From NCBI GenBank assembly GCA_947501005.1, contig CANMTU010000002.1, positions 1-64,000 on the forward strand: 64,000 nucleotides of DNA, given 5' to 3'. Each line of letters starts with the position of its first letter. Position 1 is the stretch's first letter. A model generated the notes under the pieces. It had not been told where the DNA came from. It saw nothing but the letters and a program-made list of their open reading frames with translations, and did no database searches. Source of the stretch: an uncultured Erythrobacter sp. Its GTDB lineage: Bacteria; Pseudomonadota; Alphaproteobacteria; Sphingomonadales; Sphingomonadaceae. Position numbers and translations under genes: made by a program. Shown one piece after another: positions 33,286 through 42,692 of this stretch.

Positions 33286-34203
33286 ATGAAGCAATTACGC
33301 AGAACATTGTTCGTCGGCGGCTTGGCTCTATCGCTATCAGCGATGTCGGCGGCTCTTCACGCGCAGGATAATCTCGGCAATCTCGAGGCACTGATTTTCG
33401 AGGCATCGCACTCGGAGGTCACCATGACCGACGATGGGGTCGCACGCATCGGTTGGACGCGCGCCGACGTGCCGGTGATGGTCGACGGCATGCGCCTCGA
33501 TCCCCCGGCAGGTCTCGGCTCATGGGCTGCCTTCAAACCCGTCGATGGCGGAGTGATGGTCATGGGCGACACGGTCGTATTCGAGGATGAGATAACAGCC
33601 GCGATGGACGCTGCCCTCGCCAACGGGTTGACCGTCACCGCGCTGCACAATCATTTCATATTCGACGATCCGCCGGTCTATTTTATGCATATCGGCGGGC
33701 ATGGGGAAACCGCCAAGATGGCAGCGGGTGTAAAAGCCGTCTGGGATGCCATCAAGGAAGTGCGCGCCGCCTCGCCGACGCCGCAGCGCAGTTTCGGTGG
33801 CATGACGCCGGATGCAAACGGCACGATCGAAGCCCTGGCGCTGAGCGAAATCTTGGGCACCGAGCCAAGCATCGCCGATGGTGTCGTGAAATACACCTTC
33901 GCTCGCCAAGGCCGCATGCACGGCGTTGAGATCGGTGGTTCGATGGGGCTTACGACCTGGGCGGCGTTCTCGGGCACCAACGACCTTGCCGCCGTGGATG
34001 GTGACTTCATCATGACCGAGGACGAAGTCCAGCCCGTGCTCCGCGCACTGCGCGAGCGGGATATCCATATCGTAGCATTGCATAACCACATGATCGGCGG
34101 TGAACCGATGTTTTACTTCCTCCACTACTGGGGAGTGGGTCCAGCAAAAGAGCTTGCAGCGGCGATTGCTGCTGCCCGTAACGCACAGGCCGAAACCGGA
34201 TAG
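33286..34203 (+). CDS. DUF1259 (LppY/LpqO-like) secreted protein
   Basis: 305 residues with a signal peptide ending MSAALHAQ. Two homologous halves each contain a His-rich motif: ALHNHFIFDDPPVYFMHIGGHG and ALHNHMIGGEPMFYFLHYWGVG. These look metal-binding. The family is known from chromate operons, but its reaction is not. The start has AAGGAG. It is the last gene of the chromate unit; a short inverted repeat CGCGATT-TG-AATCGCG at 34350-34365 lies downstream without a T run. Confidence 0.85.
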   Translation: MKQLRRTLFVGGLALSLSAMSAALHAQDNLGNLEALIFEASHSEVTMTDDGVARIGWTRADVPVMVDGMRLDPPAGLGSWAAFKPVDGGVMVMGDTVVFEDEITAAMDAALANGLTVTALHNHFIFDDPPVYFMHIGGHGETAKMAAGVKAVWDAIKEVRAASPTPQRSFGGMTPDANGTIEALALSEILGTEPSIADGVVKYTFARQGRMHGVEIGGSMGLTTWAAFSGTNDLAAVDGDFIMTEDEVQPVLRALRERDIHIVALHNHMIGGEPMFYFLHYWGVGPAKELAAAIAAARNAQAETG

Positions 34204-34383
34204 GCGCAACCATTCCGATAAAAATCAGTAAGGCAGCGATCGCTTGCACCTCATTGCGACAGGCATTGTCTTCGAAATGGCAGGGAACGTGAGTTATGTC
34301 GCTAGCTGGTGGGCTTGTCTTTGAATGCGATGTGGATGGGACACGGCGCCGCGATTTGAATCGCGACCGGATTGTCCGTTTTC

Positions 34384-34653
34384 TTAGGAAAGCTTCCGAA
34401 ACCAGACTGTCTCGAAGCGGCTGATCATGATCCCCTCCCGGCGCAGCAGGATATGCAGACGCCGATAGCCGAACCGGCGACGCTGGTTGGCCAGCTCGCG
34501 CAGCTTCTCCCTAAGTTCTGCATCGTCATCTCGCTTCGAACGGTAACGCACGCTCTTGCGATCGGCATCGATGACACGGCACGCCCGCCGCTCGCTCATC
34601 CTATGGCACGCCTGGAGATGAGCAACAGCTTCTCGCTGCGCGGCGGGCGTCAA
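34384..34653 (-). pseudogene. IS3 OrfB transposase, 5' fragment
   Basis: The first ~75 codons of an IS3-type OrfB: REAVAHLQACHRMSERRACRVI followed by RRFGYRRLHILLRREG, the HTH_21-type region. The integrase core with its DDE residues is absent because the element is truncated; the last residues (ISRFETVWFRKLS) come from flanking DNA. Inactive. Confidence 0.85.
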
Positions 34654-34916
34654 AACTTTTTTGCCAGAAGATCCTTCAACGCGGCCTGATCCAGCATCGC
34701 ATCGGCAAGCAAACGCTTGAGCTTCGCGTTCTCGCTCTCGAGCTCCTTCAGTCGGCGGGCATCGGACACCTCCAGCCCGCCATACTTCGACTTCCAGTTG
34801 TAGATCGTCGCTTCCGACACTCCGTGTCGACGGGCCAGGTCAGCGGTCTTCGCACCCGCCTCAGCCTCCTTCAGCACTCCGATGATCTGCTCTTCTGAAA
34901 ACCTCGTTCTCTTCAT
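34650..34916 (-). CDS. IS3-family OrfA (HTH) transposase subunit
   Basis: 88 residues, complete: an HTH (RFSEEQIIGVLKEAEAG, then LARRHGVSEATIYNWKSKYGG) and a leucine-zipper-like helix (ELESENAKLKRLLADAML). The 3' end has the slippery run A-AAA-AAG before its stop, as used for the -1 frameshift that makes OrfAB in IS3 elements. With OrfB truncated, it can at most act as a DNA-binding inhibitor of related elements. Confidence 0.88.
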   Translation of the reverse strand: MKRTRFSEEQIIGVLKEAEAGAKTADLARRHGVSEATIYNWKSKYGGLEVSDARRLKELESENAKLKRLLADAMLDQAALKDLLAKKF

Positions 34917-35087
34917 CTCGTCCGTCCTTCTACTAGGGACGGATTCTAATCCAACTTGGAGGAAAATCAGGGGGTCACGTCACGATCCATTAACAATGGT
35001 TTAGATCCTTAATTGTTCTTCATATTCGCAACCGAATCCCGCGTTCTTCGTTGGCTTTACGAATTCCAACCAGATCGGAGAATGCGC

Positions 35088-37181
35088 ATGTCGGACGAAC
35101 TTAATCTGACCAAGGGCGGTGCCCCCCATCAAGAACCCAAGGGTGAAGATGATATCCTGACCACCGCGCAGGGCGCGCCGGTTGTCGATAACCAGAACTG
35201 GCTCAGCGCCGGTCCGCGCGGTCCGCAACTCCTGGAAGACCATGTCGCCCGCGAGAAGATCTTTCACTTCGATCATGAACGCATTCCCGAGCGCGTCGTC
35301 CACGCTCGCGGCTATGGCATTCACGGCACTTTCGAGCTGAAGAAGGCAATTCCCGAATATTCACACGCCGCGATCTTCAATAATGTCGGTGAGAAGACCC
35401 CTACCTTCACCCGTTTCTCCACGGTGGCCGGGAACAAGGGCTCACCCGATCTGGCGCGCGACGTCCGCGGCTTCGCGACGAAGTTCTATACGAAGGAAGG
35501 CAATTGGGATCTGGTCGGCAACAACATCCCGGTGTTCTTCATCCAGGATGCGATCAAGTTCCCGGACCTGGTCCACGCCGCCAAGCCCGCGCCGGATCGC
35601 GGCTTCCCCCAGGCACAGAGCGCACATGACAACTTCTGGGATTTCATCAGCCTGAGCCCGGAAAGCATGCACATGGTGATGTGGATCATGTCCGATCGCA
35701 CCATTCCGCGCAGCTTCCGTTTCATGGAAGGTTTCGGGGTACATACCTTCCGCCTGATCAATGCGAAGGGCGAGGCGAAATTCGTCAAGTTCCACTGGAA
35801 GCCCAAGCAGGGTCTGCAATCGGTAATCTGGAACGAGGCGCTGAAGATCAACGGTATGGACCCAGATTTCCATCGCCGCGATATGTGGGATTCGATCGAG
35901 GCGGGCGACTTCCCGCAATGGGATCTGGGCATTCAGGTGTTCGATGAGGAATTCGCCGAGAGTTTCGAATTCGACGTGCTCGACGCGACCAAGATCATTC
36001 CCGAGGAACAGGTTCCGGTTGAAATCATCGGCACGCTCACGCTCGATGCCAATGTCGACAATTTCTTTGCGGAAACCGAGCAGGTCGCCTTCTGCACACA
36101 GAACATCGTGCCCGGGATGGACTTCAGTGAGGATCCGCTGCTCCAGGGCCGCAATTTCTCCTATCTCGACACGCAGCTGAAGCGGCTGGGTGGCCCGAAC
36201 TTCACGCATATCCCCATCAACGCGCCCAAGTGCCCGGTCCACAATTTCCAGCAGGATGGCCACATGGCTATGACCAACCCCAAGGGGCGGGCGAATTACG
36301 AACCTAACAGCTGGTCGGGCGATATGGACGACAACCGCGAACCGCGTGGCCCCCGCGCCAGTGCCGAGCATGGCTTCACCAGCTACGAAGCGCCGGTTAC
36401 CGGGCCCAAGGTTCGGGTGCGCAGCGAGACCTTTGCCGATCACTACAGCCAGGCGCGCCAGTTCTACATCTCGCAGACCGCGATCGAGCAGACCCATATG
36501 GGCAATGCGCTGGTGTTCGAGCTTTCCAAGGTCGAGCGGATGGACATTCGCAAGCGGATGGTAAGCCATCTGCGCCACATCGACGATGGCCTTGCCAAGG
36601 TGGTTGCCGACGGCATCGGTCTGACCGAAATGCCTGAAAAGATCACCGCCGCGCGCAAGCCGATCGACGATCTGCCCGAAAGCCCGGCGCTGTCCATCCT
36701 CAAGAACGGACCGGACAGTTTCAAGGGCCGCAAGCTGGGCATCTATATCGCCGAAGGCGGTGATGCCGCAGTGGTGAAAGCGTTGAAGGACGCGGCCAAG
36801 GGCGAGGGCGCAATGGTCGAGATCATCGCCCCGCATGTGGCGGGTGCGAAACTCTCCGACGGCGAGATGATGGAAGCCGACCAGAAGATCGATGGCGGCC
36901 CCTCGGTGGTTTACGACGCCGTGGCGCTGGTGATGGGCGAGAAGGCCGCCGAGAATTTCGGCAAGGACAAGCCCAGCATCGACTTCGTCAACGACGCCTT
37001 CGCCCACGCCAAGTTCATTGCCTACGTCCCCGACACAATGGCGCTGCTCGAAGGCGCCGGTGTGGCAAAGCGGATGGACGACGGCTTCGTCGAACTGGCC
37101 AAGCCCGATGCCGCCAAGGATTTCATCAGTCGCTGCGCAAAGCTGCGCTTCTGGGATCGCGAAGAGGTAAAGAAGGATTGA
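35088..37181 (+). CDS. katE: Large-subunit heme catalase (HPII type)
   Basis: 697 residues from ATG 35088 (GGAG eight bases upstream). Catalytic His in [13 protein letters not shown], Asn in [11 protein letters not shown] and the heme-ligand Tyr in [15 protein letters not shown] are present. The C-terminal 140 residues form the flavodoxin/GATase-like extra domain seen only in large-subunit catalases ([19 protein letters not shown]). It breaks down hydrogen peroxide in the cytoplasm. It heads a rightward three-gene unit with the SRPBCC and alcohol dehydrogenase genes, nine bases and then an overlap apart. Confidence 0.95.
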   Translation: MSDELNLTKGGAPHQEPKGEDDILTTAQGAPVVDNQNWLSAGPRGPQLLEDHVAREKIFHFDHERIPERVVHARGYGIHGTFELKKAIPEYSHAAIFNNVGEKTPTFTRFSTVAGNKGSPDLARDVRGFATKFYTKEGNWDLVGNNIPVFFIQDAIKFPDLVHAAKPAPDRGFPQAQSAHDNFWDFISLSPESMHMVMWIMSDRTIPRSFRFMEGFGVHTFRLINAKGEAKFVKFHWKPKQGLQSVIWNEALKINGMDPDFHRRDMWDSIEAGDFPQWDLGIQVFDEEFAESFEFDVLDATKIIPEEQVPVEIIGTLTLDANVDNFFAETEQVAFCTQNIVPGMDFSEDPLLQGRNFSYLDTQLKRLGGPNFTHIPINAPKCPVHNFQQDGHMAMTNPKGRANYEPNSWSGDMDDNREPRGPRASAEHGFTSYEAPVTGPKVRVRSETFADHYSQARQFYISQTAIEQTHMGNALVFELSKVERMDIRKRMVSHLRHIDDGLAKVVADGIGLTEMPEKITAARKPIDDLPESPALSILKNGPDSFKGRKLGIYIAEGGDAAVVKALKDAAKGEGAMVEIIAPHVAGAKLSDGEMMEADQKIDGGPSVVYDAVALVMGEKAAENFGKDKPSIDFVNDAFAHAKFIAYVPDTMALLEGAGVAKRMDDGFVELAKPDAAKDFISRCAKLRFWDREEVKKD

Positions 37182-37190
37182 GGACAGACC

Positions 37191-37841
37191 ATGACCAATG
37201 ACAAGCAACTCGGCCTGGCTGGCACCGTTGCCGGCCTCGGCCTTGCGATCGGGGGGCTGGCCTTCGGCGCCTTCCTGTCGCAACGGCGCAAGGCGGGCGA
37301 TGACGATGCCCCCTTCTACACCCGCAAAAGCCCCGATAGCGACAATGCGGTGCTCGGGCGCACGGTTACAATCCGCAAGCCGCGCGCCGAACTCTATGCC
37401 TTCTGGCGCGATTTCGGCAATCTTCCAAGGTTCATGGAGAATGTCGAGACGATCCGGAAAGAGGGCGACCACCGCGTTTGGGTGATCAAGGCTCCCGCCG
37501 GACAGACGGTCGAGATCAAGACTGAGGTTTGTGAGGATGTCGAAGGCAAACGCATCGCCTGGCGCTCGGTCGAAGGCTCGGACATCGAGACGCGCGGCAG
37601 CGTTGAATTCGCTGACGCACCGGGCGATCGCGGAACCCGCGTTTCGCTGGTGATGTCCTACAATCCGCCCGCCGGAAACCTCGGCCGTACCATTGCAAAG
37701 CTGTTCCAGCGCGAGCCGGAGGTGCAGGCGCGCCACGATCTCAAGCGCTTCAAGGGGCTGATGGAAACCGGCGAGATCGCCACCTCCGCCCACCGCAAGG
37801 AAAACACCCGCGCTGCCAAGCAGCAGGAGAAGGAAACATGA
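37191..37841 (+). CDS. SRPBCC-family membrane-anchored protein
   Basis: 216 residues. One N-terminal hydrophobic span (LAGTVAGLGLAIGGLAFGAFL) anchors a cyclase/dehydrase-type START-like domain: VTIRKPRAELYAFWRDFGNLPRFMENV, then GSVEFADAPGDRGTRVSLVM. The C-terminal tail is charged. Such proteins bind hydrophobic ligands, but the ligand is unknown. It lies nine bases after katE and overlaps the alcohol dehydrogenase start by four bases, a grouping repeated in stress islands of Alphaproteobacteria. Confidence 0.82.
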   Translation: MTNDKQLGLAGTVAGLGLAIGGLAFGAFLSQRRKAGDDDAPFYTRKSPDSDNAVLGRTVTIRKPRAELYAFWRDFGNLPRFMENVETIRKEGDHRVWVIKAPAGQTVEIKTEVCEDVEGKRIAWRSVEGSDIETRGSVEFADAPGDRGTRVSLVMSYNPPAGNLGRTIAKLFQREPEVQARHDLKRFKGLMETGEIATSAHRKENTRAAKQQEKET

Positions 37842-39031
37842 GAGCCCTCACCTGGCACGGGACGCACGACGTCCGGGTCGACACCGTCGACGATCCCGAA
37901 ATCATCAATTCGCGTGATGCGATCATCGAGGTTACCTCCACCGCGATCTGCGGCAGCGACCTCCACCTTTACGACGGGGTTATTCCCGGCGTACTTCCCG
38001 GCGACGTGCTGGGCCATGAATTCATGGGCCGCGTGGTCGAAACCGGCAGCGACAGCACGCTCAAGAAGGGCCAGCGCGTCGTGGTGCCCTTCACCATCAG
38101 CTGCGGCGGCTGCTTCCATTGCCAGATCCAGCAGTTCTCGGCCTGCGAAAATTCCAATCCGGCAGAAAAGCAGGATATGTCGGCCAAGCTCTACGGTCAC
38201 TCCATGGCGGCGCTGTTCGGATATTCGCACATGACCGGCGGCTACTCGGGCGGTCAGGCGGAATATGTCCGCGTGCCCTATTCCGATGTCGGCCCGATCG
38301 TGGTCCCCGACCATCTTGACGATGACAAGGTGCTGTTCCTTTCCGACATCCTGCCCACCGGGTGGATGGCGGCGGAAAACGCCGAAATCCAGCCCGACGA
38401 TACCGTCGCGGTCTGGGGCTGTGGCCCCGTCGGCCTGTTCGCGATCCAGTCCGCGATCGTGATGGGCGCCAGCAAGGTGATCGCCATCGACCATTATCCC
38501 AACCGCCTCGCGCTGGCCAAACAGCTTGGTGCCGAGGTGATCGATTTCCGCAAGACGAACGTCCGCGAAGCGCTGATGGAAATGTCGGGCGGGATTGGTG
38601 TCGACGCGGTGATCGATGCTGTCGGGATGGAAAGCCACGGCTTCGCGGTCGACAACTTGGTCGATGTTGTGAAGCAGAAGGTCGGCATGGGTGCGGATCG
38701 CGCCAGTGCGCTGAAGCAGGCGATCCTTGCGGTCCGGCCCGGTGGGCGCGTTTCCATACCCGGCGTCTATGGCGGGTTGACCGATAAATTCCCGCTGGGT
38801 GCGCTGATGGAGAAAGGCCTCCATATCCGCAGCGGGCAGACCCATGTCCAGCGCTACACCAAGGATCTGCTCGAGAAGATCGAGGACGGCACGCTCGACA
38901 CCACCTTCCTGATCTCGCATCGCCTCCCGCTTGAGGACGCAGCCCGTGGCTACGAATGTTTCAGCACCGAGCAGGACAGCTGGACCAAGGTGGTGCTCAA
39001 GCCGGGTATGGACACGCCTGCGACGAACTAG
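37838..39031 (+). CDS. Zinc-dependent alcohol dehydrogenase (formaldehyde dehydrogenase-like)
   Basis: 397 residues of the medium-chain dehydrogenase family. Catalytic zinc ligands are in TAICGSDLH and GHEFMG; the structural zinc cysteines are in ISCGGCFHCQIQQFSACE; the NAD-binding Rossmann motif is VWGCGPVGLFAIQSA. The insertion with YGHSMAALFGYSHMTGGYSGGQAEY is typical of the glutathione-independent formaldehyde dehydrogenase-like branch. The substrate is unproven. Its stop codon shares the CTAG with the convergent methyltransferase gene, closing the catalase unit. Confidence 0.88.
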   Translation: MRALTWHGTHDVRVDTVDDPEIINSRDAIIEVTSTAICGSDLHLYDGVIPGVLPGDVLGHEFMGRVVETGSDSTLKKGQRVVVPFTISCGGCFHCQIQQFSACENSNPAEKQDMSAKLYGHSMAALFGYSHMTGGYSGGQAEYVRVPYSDVGPIVVPDHLDDDKVLFLSDILPTGWMAAENAEIQPDDTVAVWGCGPVGLFAIQSAIVMGASKVIAIDHYPNRLALAKQLGAEVIDFRKTNVREALMEMSGGIGVDAVIDAVGMESHGFAVDNLVDVVKQKVGMGADRASALKQAILAVRPGGRVSIPGVYGGLTDKFPLGALMEKGLHIRSGQTHVQRYTKDLLEKIEDGTLDTTFLISHRLPLEDAARGYECFSTEQDSWTKVVLKPGMDTPATN

Positions 39032-39612
39032 TCGCCGGGCGTCCGCACGAGCAGATCGAGCCGGTAGAACTCCTCGCGCCGCGCCTTGGCCACCTGCCAG
39101 GGCGCGGCGTCGAGAAACAGTTTGACCGCGGCATCACCATCGATGGGCAGATCGTTGAGGCCGATCCAATTGACCAGCAGACACAGCCCGTTCCCGGTCA
39201 AGCTTTCATGGGCAAACTGCGAGACCTGGCGAATTTCCCCGACGCTGAGAAAATAGAGAACTTCTGACAGGATCACCGCGTCGAACTGCCCCGCTGGCCA
39301 ATAATCGGGCACTTCGGCCACAACGAACTCGACACTGTCGCACCGAGGTAGCCTCCTAGCCGCCAGATCGATCGCCTTTGTCGAGACATCCAGTGCCACT
39401 ATCGAACTGGCAAGTTCCGCCAGGCGTTCGGTCAGCGCCCCTCCTGCGCATCCCACTTCCAGCATGCGTGCAAAGCGCCGCTTGCCCAGTGCGGCGAGCA
39501 CAGCCTCCCGCTTGCCGCGTTCATAGTCGCTGGTGTCGATGTCCCAGGGGTCGGGGTTTTCGGCGAACAACTGGTCGAAGCGTGCCTGCCGCTCGCTGGG
39601 TGCCTCAGTCAC
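39028..39612 (-). CDS. NodS-like SAM-dependent methyltransferase
   Basis: 194 residues, class I Rossmann methyltransferase. The start is NodS-like (FDQLFAENPDPWDIDTSDYERGK); motif I is MLEVGCAGGALTERLA; ALDVSTKAI and FDAVILSEVLYFL follow. NodS itself N-methylates a de-acetylated glucosamine in Nod factor synthesis. Here the neighbouring gene is a PIG-L deacetylase, which would supply such a free amine, so an amino-sugar target is plausible. It overlaps the PIG-L gene by eight bases and is last in a four-gene leftward operon. Confidence 0.85.
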   Translation of the reverse strand: MTEAPSERQARFDQLFAENPDPWDIDTSDYERGKREAVLAALGKRRFARMLEVGCAGGALTERLAELASSIVALDVSTKAIDLAARRLPRCDSVEFVVAEVPDYWPAGQFDAVILSEVLYFLSVGEIRQVSQFAHESLTGNGLCLLVNWIGLNDLPIDGDAAVKLFLDAAPWQVAKARREEFYRLDLLVRTPGD

Positions 39613-40327
39613 GGTGGAATATCTCCGGATGCGCGGCGAAATGCGCCAGCAGCGGTGCGGGCATCATAAAGGCCTCCGAGTCGTCGATGAGGTCGGTGAA
39701 TTGCGACCGGTAGGCCGAAAGCGCAAGCCGCTTGCGCTCTGCCAGCGAAGGCGCTTCAAACAGGCGAAGCTCGGTCTCGGGCAGCCGTCGTTCGCCAAAG
39801 CGCCCCCAGATCGGCGCGCTCCACAGCGGTGCCCGGTAATGCTGTGCCAGATCGCGCGCGATCGCATGCGCGGTGATGTGATCGCAATGTGGATCGAGAT
39901 AGGAGGTGGTCCAGATCGCCTGCGGATCGATGATGTCTGCAAAGGCGAACAGCGCCTCCTGACCCGCGTCGGTGAGATCGCCCTGGCGACTTTGCCCGTC
40001 GAGCAGTCCAAGCGCATGAACTGCGGCCGGACGCCGCGGGGCGAGGCTCGATAGCGCTTCCTCCAGCTCGGCGCGGCGCATTGCAACCAGCTTGGCGCGA
40101 TCGCAGCCGGGGTGCGAACCCTCGCCATTGGTCACCAGCACCACCCCGATCGTTCGCCCCGCATCGGCCGCTGCGGCCAGAGCCTGACCGCAACCAAGCG
40201 TCTCGTCGTCGGGATGCGGCATCACCAGCAGTAGCCCGCCGGGCGGCGACAGCTCGTCCAGTTGGATCGCGGTCGCGCCTTCCGCAGCGCGAAGCACGCT
40301 GCCTTGCGCGACGACAGGAACGCTCAC
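39605..40327 (-). CDS. PIG-L (LmbE) family deacetylase
   Basis: 240 residues with the zinc-binding signature LLVMPHPDDETLGCG and a downstream His motif YLDPHCDHITAHAIARD. Enzymes of this family remove N-acetyl groups from GlcNAc-containing substrates (PIG-L, MshB, BshB). It overlaps both neighbours: the acyl-CoA dehydrogenase by four bases and the methyltransferase by eight. Together with the GT2 gene this suggests build, deacetylate, methylate steps on a sugar conjugate. The actual substrate is unknown. Confidence 0.88.
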   Translation of the reverse strand: MSVPVVAQGSVLRAAEGATAIQLDELSPPGGLLLVMPHPDDETLGCGQALAAAADAGRTIGVVLVTNGEGSHPGCDRAKLVAMRRAELEEALSSLAPRRPAAVHALGLLDGQSRQGDLTDAGQEALFAFADIIDPQAIWTTSYLDPHCDHITAHAIARDLAQHYRAPLWSAPIWGRFGERRLPETELRLFEAPSLAERKRLALSAYRSQFTDLIDDSEAFMMPAPLLAHFAAHPEIFHRD

Positions 40328-41424
40328 AGATCTTCTGCCCGCAACCCGCGCCCGGCCAGAGCCCGCGCGGTGCGCTGACGCTTGGCATCAGGCTGCGCCT
40401 GGCACAGGAACAGCCCCAGATCGCGGCGGATCCGTTCGATCGCGGTGCCTTCCTCGTGCGCTGCCATCCCCAGCCCGCGCTCGACCAGCGCCAGCACAGT
40501 GCGGCAATTGTCCTCGGTCACCTGCCGCGCCAGTAGCGAGAGGGTGGCGGTGTCGGGCTTCGCATCGCGCGTCTCTACCGCTCTTGCTGCTCGCCACAGC
40601 CACAGCCGCATGGTTTCGAGCGCGATAGCGCCGGTCGCGATACGGTCGAGCTGGTGAGGATCCTCGATCCTGCCGCGCTCCTGCAAGGCTTCGCGGAAAT
40701 GCGCGAACAGCGCCTCGGCACCGCCACAATGCGCAGCGCAATAGCGCCAGATCCCGCCCTGGAAATGCGGCTCGCGGGAATAATCCCCCAGTTCGCCGAG
40801 CACGGCATCGTCTGCAAGTTCGCCCCTGGTAAAATCGTAACGCCCAGATCGCGTGGCGCGCATCCCCGAGACGTTCCAGCCGGAAGGATCGCAGCGCGAA
40901 GGATCGTTGGCCGGGGCGAGTGCCAGCAAGACGCCCTGCTCTCCATTGATCGCCACCACCGCCTGGCGAACGAGGCCGAGGCCCGATGCGAAGCGTTTGG
41001 CGCCCCCCAGCACAATGCCTGCGGGTTGGTTCGAGAGTGTCAGCGGGCTGGCTGGATCGTCCGCACCCCATACGCCGAGCAGCTCGCCTGCATGAACACT
41101 GTGCGCGAGACGCTGCTGCGTGTCCTCCCGGCCATAAAGCGCCACCAGCTTTACCGCGTTCATATGGCCTTCGAACAACCGCGCGACCGAGAGATTGGCC
41201 CGTCCAAGGTCACGCAAGGCTTCGAATGCCCCCGCCACCCCTTCCGGCGAGCAACCCCAGCCCTGTCCGCCGTGCTCTAGCGGGAGGCAGGAGGCAAGCC
41301 ACCCAGCATCGTGGAGCGCCGCGACATCGTGGGAGAGGTCACCACCCATCCGGTCACTGGCGGCCGCGCGGGCGGCAATGGCAGCGAGCATTTCCTTACG
41401 GGGATCAGGCCGGGGCGCTATCAT
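40324..41424 (-). CDS. Acyl-CoA dehydrogenase-family protein
   Basis: About 366 residues from ATG 41424; the track's start at 41469 adds an atypical Cys-rich leader. It follows the flavin-dependent acyl-CoA dehydrogenase layout: helical N-terminus (HDVAALHDAGWLASCLPLEHGGQGWG), beta middle (LLGVWGADDP...GAKRFASGLGLVRQAV) and helical C-terminus (LARQVTEDNCRTVLALVERGLGM). The usual catalytic Glu cannot be placed by eye. In this operon it may act on a carrier- or sugar-linked acyl group, not in beta-oxidation. It overlaps the PIG-L gene. Confidence 0.82.
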   Translation of the reverse strand: MIAPRPDPRKEMLAAIAARAAASDRMGGDLSHDVAALHDAGWLASCLPLEHGGQGWGCSPEGVAGAFEALRDLGRANLSVARLFEGHMNAVKLVALYGREDTQQRLAHSVHAGELLGVWGADDPASPLTLSNQPAGIVLGGAKRFASGLGLVRQAVVAINGEQGVLLALAPANDPSRCDPSGWNVSGMRATRSGRYDFTRGELADDAVLGELGDYSREPHFQGGIWRYCAAHCGGAEALFAHFREALQERGRIEDPHQLDRIATGAIALETMRLWLWRAARAVETRDAKPDTATLSLLARQVTEDNCRTVLALVERGLGMAAHEEGTAIERIRRDLGLFLCQAQPDAKRQRTARALAGRGLRAEDL

Positions 41425-41560
41425 GCAGTGGCCCGGTATGGACGCATCCATGCAGACGTGCTTTGGCATCGGGGTGCCTGCTCTTCGGCAGCGGACTGGA
41501 GGTGCCCGGTCCGCGAAGAGAATATTGCTCGATTGATGCCGGGTCTTGCCAAACGGTCAG

Positions 41561-42691
41561 TCACGCTCTGACACCCGCTGCGCGAAGCGCACTCGTTGTG
41601 TCATCCAGTGTCTCCTTTCGAGCATTGGACAGGTTGACCATGACCTGGGACATGCGCATCCGGCGATGTTGCAATGCAGGATCGCGCGCTATTGCGTCCT
41701 GGAACTGCGCGTATCTCCCCATGCCGAATTGCAAACCATTCCAGACATCCGCAAGGCGTTGCAGAAGGGCGAGCGGCACCAGCTGCTCATCGCAGTAAGG
41801 ATCGTCGTGCGTGGCACGGTCGCGCAATGCATCGCCCATTCCGCCAGCCGCGCGCCCAAAAAGTCGTCCGGAGGTACTGGCTGTCACGTCGCTCGCTACC
41901 TTGATGGACCAGTCACGGCGACGGGCGAGAATGGCCAGCGCCTTATCCTCGGCAACAGGTGGTATCGGCATACCGCCGATACCACGATAGCGCGCAGTCG
42001 GCAGCGCCAAGCTGGCACCCATCGCGGCGATCTGGAAACTCGGCGCATCCCCGCCGGTCCAACGCTGCCACAGCTGTTCAAGCTCTGCCGAGTAAGCTGC
42101 TTCAACCTTCCCGCAACGCCGAACGGAGTGGGGGAGGCCAGTATATTCTTGCGGGTCGATCGAAACGCTGCCGCACACCAGATCGGTACCATCGCGAATA
42201 TGCCGAAGGTTCGCCGCCGCCCAATTCGGAGCGACAAGGGTGTCGGCATCGGTTGTGAGTAGCGCGCCATCCGGAACGAGTAGCGCCCCGATATCAAGCG
42301 CGATACGCCGTGCGTGCGGTGCATCGGCGACGGCTGGCCGCAGCGAAACCTTGACGAGCAGATAGTTGCATCCCGAAGCCTCGAGCATGCTGGAGGCGAC
42401 CTGCCAAGAACGGTCTGCGCTGTTGTTGATCAGCAGGACAATTGCCCCTACCGCGCCGCTGCGCTCAACCGTATCGATGAGTGACGCCAGAGAAGCGGGC
42501 AGGATATGCTCCTCGTTCCGGGCGGGAACGCAGATAGCGAAATCCACTTTTGCGGGGAGTGACGAGGCAACCGTTCCGACGGCAATCCGGTTCTTAAACG
42601 GCAACCCGGCAACCGCTTCCTCGATGATCGACGAGGTGCGAATGCGTCGGCTGCCGACCCACTTGGTCAAGGGGCCAGCACCCATCATCAT
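41561..42691 (-). CDS. Family 2 glycosyltransferase
   Basis: 376 residues with a GT-A fold: VDFAICVPARNEEHILPASLASLI near the start, the metal-binding DxD-like LLTTDADTLVAPNW, and an acceptor-side PIPPVAEDKALAILARR (ED). No transmembrane segments are evident, so it is a cytoplasmic or peripheral enzyme. It is the first gene of the leftward four-gene cluster and begins one base after the DUF892 gene's stop, so it may be transcribed from that gene's promoter. The 136 bases to the next gene hold no promoter I can name. Confidence 0.85.
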   Translation of the reverse strand: MMMGAGPLTKWVGSRRIRTSSIIEEAVAGLPFKNRIAVGTVASSLPAKVDFAICVPARNEEHILPASLASLIDTVERSGAVGAIVLLINNSADRSWQVASSMLEASGCNYLLVKVSLRPAVADAPHARRIALDIGALLVPDGALLTTDADTLVAPNWAAANLRHIRDGTDLVCGSVSIDPQEYTGLPHSVRRCGKVEAAYSAELEQLWQRWTGGDAPSFQIAAMGASLALPTARYRGIGGMPIPPVAEDKALAILARRRDWSIKVASDVTASTSGRLFGRAAGGMGDALRDRATHDDPYCDEQLVPLALLQRLADVWNGLQFGMGRYAQFQDAIARDPALQHRRMRMSQVMVNLSNARKETLDDTTSALRAAGVRA

Positions 42692-42692
42692 G

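Larger units (their letters stand above)
34384..34977 (-). mobile_element. Truncated IS3-family insertion sequence (IS407-like)
   Basis: One end is intact: 34977 leftward reads TGACCCCCTGATTTTCC, the TGA-start terminal repeat of this IS3 subgroup, followed by orfA. The element is cut within orfB near 34400, where the protein drifts from the family sequence after RREGIM, so the other inverted repeat is missing and no target duplication can be shown. It separates the chromate module from the catalase island and probably marks a deletion endpoint. Confidence 0.82.

Noticed and set aside
34350-34365. CGCGATT-TG-AATCGCG as a terminator
   Set aside because: The loop would be only two bases and no T run follows; noted as an unexplained inverted repeat.
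35442-37793. 783-residue minus-strand ORF
   Set aside because: Antisense of katE and the SRPBCC gene; no recognisable motif.
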